The position numbers and the translations under genes were made by a program. Below the pieces are notes generated by a model that worked only from the letters and a program-made list of their open reading frames with translations, searched no databases and was not told the DNA's origin. Below are positions 39,466 to 47,700 of a stretch of 54,349 nt of DNA, one piece after another. Position 1 is the stretch's first letter. Each line of letters begins with the position of its first letter. The DNA lies in the NCBI GenBank assembly GCA_023131705.1, contig JAGLZG010000182.1, positions 1 through 54,349 on the forward strand. The letters run 5' to 3'. Source of the DNA: Nanobdellota archaeon (lineage in GTDB: Archaea; Nanobdellota; Nanobdellia; Woesearchaeales; B3-WOES).

Positions 39466-40673
39466 AGAACTTCCACATACCTGCCGTTTTAAAAACTTAC
39501 TTAAACTACACCGAAGGTAATGAAACACCTGAGATATTCCACTTTTGGGTTGGAGTCTCAATCTTAGCAGGTGCTTGTGAAAGGCGAGTATGGATAGATA
39601 CAGGATTTTTCAAATCTGCCCTCAACTTCTACATCGTGCTTGTTTCCCCACCTGGGATTTGTGGTAAAAACACTGCCTTTGGTTTAGGTTATAAATTACT
39701 CCGAGCTTCAGACTTCACAATTATAAGAGATGCCATCACAAAGGAGAAGATAATTGTGGAGATGGAAGATTGTCGAAAAGTCTTCAATGTTCCCGACACA
39801 GCTAAGATTTTTCAACATTCCTCTATCACACTTGTCGAAGAGGAACTAAATGTCTTGGCTACTACAGGGCAAGAGATGATTAAGTTTCTCACATCTATAT
39901 TTGACACTCTGGATGTCTACACTTATAAAACAAAGGGTCAAGGTCAATTCGAACTAATAAATCCTTGCCTAAATCTTGGTGGAGCGGCAGTCCCTTCTTG
40001 GTTTTCCACCTCTGTCGGGGATGATGTGTCTAACATGGGTTTTGTCGCAAGGTGTATTACAGTGTATGAGAATGAACCCAGAGGTTCACATCCAATCCCT
40101 TACATGACCCCTCAACAAAAGGCTCTTAAAGGTAAGATAGTTTCTAAACTTGACGAGATTGGTGGAATGTTTGGACCTTTAAACTTCAACAAAGAAGCCA
40201 GTGAATTCTTTATAGATTGGTATGAAAAACATCCTCTTGATATTACAGAGGATTATAGAATATTAGGTTATTTGGTTAGAAAGAGAAGGATTCATATTTG
40301 GAAATTAGCTGGATTGTTTGCTGTTGCTTCTGGAAGATATATAATAGAGTGTGATGATGTTTTGGGAGCTATTGAAGTTTTAGATTACACTGAGAGGAAA
40401 ATGCGACTGGCTTTTTCATCTATGGGAAGTAACAGAGTTGCCCATATTTCTAATAAACTCATAACTTTCCTCGTTAATTGTAATGGAAAGGCAACTCTTG
40501 AAGAGATTGTTAGGAAATTTTATACCGAACCCTCTATGACAAGGGAAGATTTCAAAGCCGCTATTGAGACAATACAAGAAATGAGAATAGCAAGACTTGT
40601 CTATGTCGGGAATGATAGGTATTTAGAGTTATTAGTAACGGATAAGAAATTGTTAGATAGGTTTAGAGGATAA
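39462..40673 (+). CDS. DUF3987-like helicase/primase-associated ATPase
   Basis: A 403-aa protein. The start EIFHFWVGVSILAGACERRV and VSPPGICGKNTAFGLGYKLL, then DAITKEKIIVEM and SITLVEEELNVL, follow the DUF3987 / replicative helicase-like layout. The P-loop reads PPGICGKN-T, with Asn where Ser or Thr normally follows Lys. The C-terminal ~80 residues form a winged-helix-like region (LEEIVRKFYTEPSMTREDFK). It probably unwinds DNA for the polymerase. No separate DnaG-type primase was recognised. Confidence 0.7.
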   Translation: MKNFHIPAVLKTYLNYTEGNETPEIFHFWVGVSILAGACERRVWIDTGFFKSALNFYIVLVSPPGICGKNTAFGLGYKLLRASDFTIIRDAITKEKIIVEMEDCRKVFNVPDTAKIFQHSSITLVEEELNVLATTGQEMIKFLTSIFDTLDVYTYKTKGQGQFELINPCLNLGGAAVPSWFSTSVGDDVSNMGFVARCITVYENEPRGSHPIPYMTPQQKALKGKIVSKLDEIGGMFGPLNFNKEASEFFIDWYEKHPLDITEDYRILGYLVRKRRIHIWKLAGLFAVASGRYIIECDDVLGAIEVLDYTERKMRLAFSSMGSNRVAHISNKLITFLVNCNGKATLEEIVRKFYTEPSMTREDFKAAIETIQEMRIARLVYVGNDRYLELLVTDKKLLDRFRG

Positions 40674-40697
40674 GTAGGTTTCCTCAGGAAACCTACT
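40673..40697. terminator. Bidirectional terminator between converging operons
   Basis: A perfect 10-bp stem AGTAGGTTTC / GAAACCTACT with loop CTCAG, then CTTTTATT on the plus strand. It lies at the stop of the last rightward gene and 10 nt from the end of the late leftward operon. It is the best conserved partner of the hairpin at 8836-8860. Confidence 0.85.
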
Positions 40698-40707
40698 CTT
40701 TTATTAC

Positions 40708-40974
40708 CTAATGATGAGTTGCGGCATAAACAAGTAATCCTATGCTTAGGGAAGTCAAAATAGTTATCAGAGCAGTTGCCCAATTGGGTAACCTTTTACT
40801 TAGATTGTTTGCAATATCCTTCATCCCTTCTTCCATGACCTTCAATCGCTCACAGTGTCTTTTAAGTCCTGCGTCTAATCCTTTCCAGAGACCCTTTATT
40901 TCTTTTTGAATGCCTGCAACATGTACTTCACAGTCTCTTTGTCTTTCCTCTACTTTATCAATTCTTTCTTCCAT
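40708..40974 (-). CDS. Coiled-coil protein with C-terminal TM (XhlA-like)
   Basis: 88 aa from ATG 40974 (RBS AAAGGAG). Charged heptad-like helix (MEERIDKVEERQRDCEVHVA) and a C-terminal TM (ATALITILTSLSIGLLVYAA). The layout resembles hemolysin XhlA/holin-associated proteins. It is the last gene of the late operon. Confidence 0.6.
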   Translation of the reverse strand: MEERIDKVEERQRDCEVHVAGIQKEIKGLWKGLDAGLKRHCERLKVMEEGMKDIANNLSKRLPNWATALITILTSLSIGLLVYAATHH

Positions 40975-40975
40975 T

Positions 40976-41131
40976 TTATTTCTCCTTTCGCCATACATCA
41001 TAAGAGTTTGACTGATAAAAACCCCTGCAAGTTATCTCTATTTCCTCTTTTGTTACCTTAGCAACTGTTCCTTTTTTACCATATTGGTTTGTTACTTCGT
41101 CGCCAACTTTAACTTGTCCTTTTATTTCCAC
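40976..41131 (-). CDS. Small SH3-like protein
   Basis: A 51-aa frame with a GTG start, QVKVGDEVTNQYGKKGTVAK, an SH3/KOW-type turn like the early protein at 21168. It overlaps the upstream frame by 23 nt. Missed by length cut-offs. Confidence 0.4.
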   Translation of the reverse strand: MEIKGQVKVGDEVTNQYGKKGTVAKVTKEEIEITCRGFYQSNSYDVWRKEK

Positions 41132-41270
41132 TTTGCTTCTCCAGCTTATCATCACAGATTTTATTGAGGTTTTCCCCAGCGTGTATCAGTTTCGTAATCA
41201 TCCGCCCTGTCTTGTCATCTGGCACAAGCTCGTATTTCAGCCCATCTATCACAACTGTATCACCCATCAT
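41109..41270 (-). CDS. Hypothetical 53-aa protein
   Basis: MMGDTVVIDGLKYELVPDDK, beta-hairpin start then a helix and basic end. It starts in an ATGA overlap with the LamG-like gene. Small proteins of this type ('v.idG..YelvP') are common after tail-fibre genes. Confidence 0.5.
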   Translation of the reverse strand: MMGDTVVIDGLKYELVPDDKTGRMITKLIHAGENLNKICDDKLEKQSGNKRTS

Positions 41271-41938
41271 AATAGCCCTCTCTGCATACGGTAAATTGGG
41301 GAATTATAATAGAGTTCTGCTCTTTCTCGGTCAGTCAAACTGTGGTTATAAAGGCGAGTATCTGCTTGAACCCCAGTAAAGGGTTGAGAGGCAAAAGAAA
41401 ATCCTCCAACTTCAACAGAAGCATTTATAATTTGAGGAGTTGGCATTCCTGCTTGAGAGTTTATTTCTTTAAGATTCAAATATATTTTCCCAGTATTATT
41501 TGTAAAAGTAATAATAATAAATAGAAAATCATTATTATATGGTAAAAGGATATTTGTAGTGGTAGCAATATATGGTTCATTAGTTACTCCATCTGAGCAT
41601 TGAAATAATAAAACTAAATTACCACCAATCCGTAAGACCCAGCCTGTGGAGTTTCCCCAGCCAATTATTTTCCCTATTAAATTTTGATTACTTTGATGAT
41701 TATGTGAAAATATCCAAGTTGCTATAGAAAAATCACCTGTATGAAAATCAAAGATTGAATTATTCCCACAATCAACATAACTCGCAGTCTTTCCTTTATA
41801 CCCCATCACCCCATCATAAATTTGATATGGTCTTGCACCGCCTACTGGAGTCCCATTGTTGTGGAAGCCTGATTTATCTAACCATTTGCCACTGCGACAA
41901 TCTAACTTTCCTGAACCGAGTTTCAGCACATTACCCAT
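41267..41938 (-). CDS. LamG/concanavalin-like tail-fibre or receptor-binding protein
   Basis: A 223-aa protein with a jelly-roll lectin-like layout: DKSGFHNNGTPVGGARPYQI, GNNSIFDFHTGDFSIATWIF, a central beta series, and RLYNHSLTDRERAELYYNSP at the end. This is the Laminin-G/concanavalin fold used in phage fibres to bind sugars. It may be the receptor-binding tip. Confidence 0.7.
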   Translation of the reverse strand: MGNVLKLGSGKLDCRSGKWLDKSGFHNNGTPVGGARPYQIYDGVMGYKGKTASYVDCGNNSIFDFHTGDFSIATWIFSHNHQSNQNLIGKIIGWGNSTGWVLRIGGNLVLLFQCSDGVTNEPYIATTTNILLPYNNDFLFIIITFTNNTGKIYLNLKEINSQAGMPTPQIINASVEVGGFSFASQPFTGVQADTRLYNHSLTDRERAELYYNSPIYRMQRGLL

Positions 41939-42099
41939 TACACTACCTCAGTAACTTTGTTGTAGATTAATTTAACCTTTGCCTCAATAGCTTTGAGCTT
42001 TACGAGGTGTGTGTCTACTGGGTCAGGCACGGTTGTGGTTACTTCCTTAATGAATATTCCTTTGTCAGTTTTTTCATATACTATTGTTTTGACTTTCAT
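41938..42099 (-). CDS. Hypothetical 53-aa late protein
   Basis: MKVKTIVYEKTDKGIFIKEV, beta-rich then helical. TAATG overlap with the LamG-like gene. Possibly a fibre chaperone or small virion part. Confidence 0.5.
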   Translation of the reverse strand: MKVKTIVYEKTDKGIFIKEVTTTVPDPVDTHLVKLKAIEAKVKLIYNKVTEVV

Positions 42100-42112
42100 A
42101 ATTTACTCCTTC

Positions 42113-42697
42113 CTAACGTTTATATAAATCCACAAAGGAATCACCTGAACCACGACTAATCATCAATTTAATCTTTCCATTACCAGCCGCAACCTTACCC
42201 CAAACATCCATTTGTAAACAAAACCTTTCTATAGCTTTAATCTCATAAGCAGGTGAAGTTGGAAAAAATGCCTGTGCACTCAAAAATTGATAACTCGTGC
42301 TATCTGTAGAAACATTCGGTGTTGCAGTTGCAACTAATTTAGACACAAAAGTTCCATCCTCCTGCATAAGTCCCGCCGTGAAAACAACCTTTGTGCAATA
42401 GGAATTACCTGTTCCTTTCGCAATAGCTATTTGAGCAATCGCCTTGAAAGGTTTTGTCACGTAAGGTAATGGATTTAAATCTGCATGGACGAACTTTTTA
42501 GTTATCTTCACTTCCTCATCAGTGTTGGTCATTCCCGTTACTTCATAATAATCCAAAGTATCATCACTATCCAAGTCAGATGGGTTTCTTGAAAAAATAT
42601 CAGTATGCCCTGTTCCCCAAGGATAGGCATCATTTACCTTCTGTGCAAACATTGTGAGAATGTTTGGATTGTCCGCTACGCTATATACTCTTATCAT
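42113..42697 (-). CDS. Tail/baseplate-associated structural protein
   Basis: A 194-aa beta-rich protein (SDDTLDYYEVTGMTNTDEEV). No family recognised, but its location among fibre genes and its composition suggest a virion surface protein. Confidence 0.5.
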   Translation of the reverse strand: MIRVYSVADNPNILTMFAQKVNDAYPWGTGHTDIFSRNPSDLDSDDTLDYYEVTGMTNTDEEVKITKKFVHADLNPLPYVTKPFKAIAQIAIAKGTGNSYCTKVVFTAGLMQEDGTFVSKLVATATPNVSTDSTSYQFLSAQAFFPTSPAYEIKAIERFCLQMDVWGKVAAGNGKIKLMISRGSGDSFVDLYKR

Positions 42698-42739
42698 TAT
42701 TTCCTCCTAATAATTTTTATTATTTATCTCTTAATTTAT

Positions 42740-43264
42740 TTAGTTAATTTTTACTGTTATATTAATACTGTAATCAGTCTCACCTCTCAAAGTTCTCTGG
42801 TGATATTCCATTTTCCTGTAAGCATCTTCACCTATAGTTGTAGCGACAACACCTACTCTAAATCCACCAATAACTTTCATTTTTCCGTTATACTCTATTT
42901 TATTAGGTCTCAATTCACTTTGTGAGTCATATTCTAAATCGCCCTGTCCAAACATTCCAACCGCACTGTCAAAACACTCATCACTGGACATATAACCCAT
43001 CTTTTCTAAGACACTACCCTTTCCTATAGCTGACATAGTGGTTGTCATTTTTTCATTAGCCTTGAAGGTAGATTTAACGCTCATTTCACCTATGTGAGAC
43101 CCATATTTATTCTGGTAGAGACTTCTATCTGTGGCTGTCTCGGAAACATACGCAGTTGTTCCTACTGAAAACCCTTTTGTTTTTGACTCAATCTGTATAT
43201 CAATCGTCTGTGCGAATGCTGGTAAAGCAAATAAAAGTAGTGCGATAACTAAAAACTTTTTCAC
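42740..43264 (-). CDS. Secreted protein in the tail-fibre cluster
   Basis: A 174-aa protein with a textbook signal peptide (MKKFLVIALLLFALPAFAQT, cleavage after AFA) and a beta-rich mature part. Export to the periplasm or cell surface is unusual inside a tail-fibre cluster. It could alter the host surface or block receptors. No family recognised. Confidence 0.6.
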   Translation of the reverse strand: MKKFLVIALLLFALPAFAQTIDIQIESKTKGFSVGTTAYVSETATDRSLYQNKYGSHIGEMSVKSTFKANEKMTTTMSAIGKGSVLEKMGYMSSDECFDSAVGMFGQGDLEYDSQSELRPNKIEYNGKMKVIGGFRVGVVATTIGEDAYRKMEYHQRTLRGETDYSINITVKIN

Positions 43265-43273
43265 TATATCCTC

Positions 43274-44179
43274 CTAACTATAATTCTTTTCTAACTGTGC
43301 ATACCATTGTTTGTCTGCTGTTTTATAAGCTACACTTAAAATGTCTTCCCTGCCTACATTCGTTGATAAAATCCCTAATGTTCCGCCTTCCCATTTTACA
43401 AGTTGCTGAACGGTATGTGTTCCTGTCCCTGCGTCTGTTATATCTATTTGTGTTCCAGCATGGGCATTTGCTTTTGTAGTCGCAACCTTGATGTGATTTT
43501 CTGAGCTTCTAATAGCGTAGTAAATCGTGTCTACTACTAAAGGAACTGGTAAATCAGCAGCGGTTGTTTTAAATCTTATCCTCGCTCCTGTAGGTATGTC
43601 AACTGATAAGTCAATAATATCTGTATCAGCATGAACATCTGCAACAGCAATAGCCTCATCCTTTTGAGTAACAATTTCATCCATAACCCTCGTTCCTGTG
43701 CCGTCCTGAGTGATAATAAGTTGAGCTTTCAAAGCACCTGAAGGTGGAGCTATTGTAATGGTAAAGTTGTGTGCCGCTGTCAAAATTGCCTTATTACCAT
43801 TTACTAAATTCCAAGCAATCGCAGCTCCTGAGGTTAAGACTTGTTCTGTGAAAACTATTGAATGTGCTTGTGCATTAAACTCTGCCCCAAGTTTAGGAGC
43901 TGTCTCATCTTCTAATAGTCCAGTCGTTTCTTTCCAAATCGCTGTTCCAGCTGTAGCATCTATACAAACATAAAGATTGTCATTTGTTACATCTGCCCAC
44001 AGTGAACCAACTGTATAACCAGCTGTAGTATCATCATTTACTGTAGGTGCAGTTGTTGCATCAAGTTTATGTTTCGGGTTATTAGCATCTATTTTATCTA
44101 AGTTAGCCCATACTTTTTCATGGTAGGGTTTTGTTCCAGATGCAATTTTTTCTAAATCTAAATTCGGTGTATTAGCCAT
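43274..44179 (-). CDS. Tail fibre protein
   Basis: A 301-aa protein. The N-terminus NTPNLDLEKIASGTKPYHEK and VWANLDKIDANN is a common trimeric fibre attachment start. GYTVGSLWADVTNDNLYVCI and a later repeated 'ITDAGTGTHTVQQL' belong to fibre beta-repeats. A distal host-contact fibre is likely. Confidence 0.65.
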   Translation of the reverse strand: MANTPNLDLEKIASGTKPYHEKVWANLDKIDANNPKHKLDATTAPTVNDDTTAGYTVGSLWADVTNDNLYVCIDATAGTAIWKETTGLLEDETAPKLGAEFNAQAHSIVFTEQVLTSGAAIAWNLVNGNKAILTAAHNFTITIAPPSGALKAQLIITQDGTGTRVMDEIVTQKDEAIAVADVHADTDIIDLSVDIPTGARIRFKTTAADLPVPLVVDTIYYAIRSSENHIKVATTKANAHAGTQIDITDAGTGTHTVQQLVKWEGGTLGILSTNVGREDILSVAYKTADKQWYAQLEKNYS

Positions 44180-44217
44180 TTTTTACTCCTTTAATCTTCT
44201 TACTTTAATATCTATCC

Positions 44218-44781
44218 CTATGATACTCTCCAAAATTCAGCAATAGTATAAACATTATTTATTCCTGAAAAACCATGTGCTATTCCAAAGCCTTCATCAG
44301 CTCTGGTAGATTGACATCTATGTTGTATCTCAAAAATTTTTTGTGCTGTTATTATAAATTTACCAACAATGAAAGCAAGAGTAACACCACCATAATTAGC
44401 GTCAGCAAATTGTGACATTCCTAAAAGTGTCGTTGCACTATCTGTAATATTATATAATTGAGCTATATGTCTATTTACCCAAAAAGCAGGACATATTATA
44501 TTACAAAGATAAGTTCCTGCTGCTAAAGTAATTTGATTACTTGCAATTGAACAAATACTTGAAGTATCTGAATCTTCTGTGTTTATAACCCTTGTTTGCA
44601 TTGAACCTGAAGTAAAAGTGCCACCATCTATATTATAAGCCTTAACATCAGAAACTTTTACATATTCAAATGTAGAAGAACAAATTACTATTCCATCTTC
44701 TTTTAAAGCTCTAAAATTTTCCCTAACATCAGCTGCGACTAAACTTCCTCCTGTTACAGGTTTTGAGCTATCATACGCCAT
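44218..44781 (-). CDS. Tail fibre/tip protein with C1q-like C-terminus
   Basis: A 187-aa protein starting AYDSSKPVTGGSLVAADVRE, a fibre attachment segment found after gpJ-type genes. The C-terminal ~130 residues look like a TNF/C1q-type beta sandwich (LAAGTYLCNIICPAFW). Probably a host-binding head on a short fibre. Confidence 0.55.
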   Translation of the reverse strand: MAYDSSKPVTGGSLVAADVRENFRALKEDGIVICSSTFEYVKVSDVKAYNIDGGTFTSGSMQTRVINTEDSDTSSICSIASNQITLAAGTYLCNIICPAFWVNRHIAQLYNITDSATTLLGMSQFADANYGGVTLAFIVGKFIITAQKIFEIQHRCQSTRADEGFGIAHGFSGINNVYTIAEFWRVS

Positions 44782-44789
44782 TTTTCCTC

Positions 44790-47700
44790 CTAAACTCCTA
44801 TTATTGTAATATTACAAGTTCCCCCAACAAAATTTCCAGCCAAATTATATAACTTAATAGTCATACTACTACTACTTTGTGCTGTTATTAAGGGAACTAA
44901 AACAGTTGAACCAACTGGTGTTACTGTTATTGCAGGAATATCATTAAACCCACTTAAAGTAAATGTTGTTCCACCTGATGCAATAGTTTGATTTACAAGG
45001 TGTCCAAAAAGATTTACTACATTTCCTAAATAAGTTAGAGTATGTAAAATAATTCTTTTTGAAGTATCTGAAGTTGTAAGGGCTATTTTAAGTTTAAAAT
45101 ACCTAAAAGTAAATAAAGCCCCCATACTTTTATATATATCTCCTGTAATTTGTCTTTGTGTTAAAGTTTCCCAATTATTGTCATTTAAGTTAGGTTTATT
45201 TGTTCCCCAGTTTGTATTATCTGTTGAATACTGAGCTGATATTGTTAACCCTGTTACAGAAGCTAAGTCCTCTATCATAGTATATCTTAAAGCCATCTGT
45301 AATGTTTTTGAAGCTCCTAAATCCATAGAAGCAGATGTCCAATTACCCGAACTACCTATAGGTTTATCCCAAGTTCCTGTATCCCATACAGCTCCACCAT
45401 CATCCCATTTTGTTGCTGTTATTATTCGTGTTGAAACTCCATAATCCCCATGAGTATCAGCATCTATGTTTGTTCCAGAACCATTAGACATATCAGTATC
45501 TGTCAAATCATGCTCATACTCATCCCCACCACTTAAAACAGTCTTCACATAACTCATAGCTTGGTTTAAATCACCATAAAGAGTGGAAACGAATTTATCA
45601 GCTATAATTGTATTAGCTATTATTTTGTCTCCATCTAAACTTTCTATTTTTGCATTTTTTATAATTGCATCTTTTATATTTGCTTCATTAGCTATTATTT
45701 CATTAGCTCCTATTAAATCTGCTGTAATAGTAGATGCCTGTAAAAGTCCAGCATGCTGTATTTTATTTTGTGTAGCAGGATAAACTTTATCGTTTACAAC
45801 ATCATAATAAGCCATTAACCAAATATCTGCTCCTATTGTAGGTCTTGTATCTGAATAATGAAAAGTAGTAGGTGTATCATTTTTATCCCACCAAATATAT
45901 TTTAACCCTGTGTTTCCTGATGAAATTGAGTAGACTGTATTTTTATATACCAAATTCCCTGTAGTCCAAGTCAATCCAGAAGAAGTAGACCAATCTATTC
46001 CACTCATAAGAGGTATATCTAAATTATAATCTTTTGCTTGCACTGACAAAGCTGTTGTTACTATTTCAGGAGACTTATTCCCCTCACCAAAAGGGTCAAC
46101 AGCACTAATTGCTACATAATATGTATCCCCACTTTCACATTCGAAAGTATAAGAATCTCCTTGAATAAAGGCAACTTTTGTATCCGCCGTTGCTACTCCT
46201 GTATAAACATAATATCCTATTATATCATTATCAGAAACCAAATTCCACTTCACAGCTATTTTTGAAAAGTGTGGTGTTAAAGTCGGTGCTGATGGAGTTG
46301 ATGGAAAAGGATTATTTGCTGCACCTATTATTGTCTCTGAACTCTGCCCCCACTTATCTACTACTACAATAGAAAAAGAATAATCTCTTTGTGAAGGTTG
46401 ATTAATTATAAATTCATTTGTTTCGACAGAAACTGTTTTTGTTGTTCCTTCAGTATAAGTTACCTCATAATGACTAATTGCCGAACAAAGAGCTTTCGTC
46501 CACCAAATATGAAGTTTTGTATCAAATGTATTACTTATTAATGCTCCTAAAGGAAAAAAAGGTTTTTGTAAAGAACTCTTAGTTATTATACTCACCTGTG
46601 AAGCTTCATCAGGAGATTCTTCTCCATACACAGCTACACCACAAACTGCAAATGTATATTTACCTCCAAATACACTATCAAAAATAACATCAAGTGCTGT
46701 TGTTCGTGTGTATCCATAATAATGCCAAGCATCATAAACATCAGGACTTCCATAATTAGTTTCCCCAAACTCTTCTAATCCAAAACCTTCATCAGAATGT
46801 ATTTTGTAATAAATTTTCCATCTTGATACATCTTCTCCACCTCTCCAGAAAAGTTTAAACACATCCTTATCTCCTGAAGGTGAAACCTGTGTTCCTTGTT
46901 CTACTGTCAAATCATGGGCAACTAAATCATAAGAAGGAGCAGGCAAAGCAGGGAAAGATGGTATATCTGTATAGATAGAAGCATTATATTCTATCCAAGA
47001 AATGTGTCTGCGTAAATCGTCTTGTCTATCAATTTCCATAATACGAACTAATTTATAAGGTAATGAAGAAAGTCCTACTGCATATATATCATATTTACTT
47101 GGGACATCCCCTGCAGCAATAGTAAGTAAAATAGTATCTGTTGTATCTGTCCCAGACTGTGTCCAAGTTTTTTCTATTTGTGTGTCATCCTGAAGTCGCC
47201 AAACTATTTTATACTCTTTAGTATCTTCAAATGTCAGTTCCTTATCTAAAACCACCTGTGTTATTGTTGCACTAACTATCCTACCACCATCCCCCCATTG
47301 TGGGACATCATGTTGGAGTTTTACTACATCACCAACTGTACAAGCAATAGCATCTATATCTGCATCAAATTCACCTGCTCTGGTTAGATATTTATTATAA
47401 TTCAACATATACTGTGCATGTTTTGTAGCTGCCGTATAATCTGTTATACTATAAAGAGTTATACTCTTTTTTATCTCAGTTTCAGTATCCCAACTGGAAA
47501 GATATACCATAAATTGTTCTCGTTGATAATCATGGTCTTCATTCCAAAAAGTTATTTCTGCACAATTTGCCCTTCCCTTTAAAGGCAAAAAGTGTTCTTT
47601 AAAACTATCTTCTATAATATTCGAAACATTAAATAATTGAACTGCAGAAGTTACTTGGTCAATAGTTACAGTTATTTTTGTGCCTTCTATTTTCAGAATA

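Noticed and set aside
45583..46372. Short plus-strand frames inside the gpJ-like gene
   Set aside because: Antisense to a long, clear tail tip gene; no RBS and low-complexity composition.
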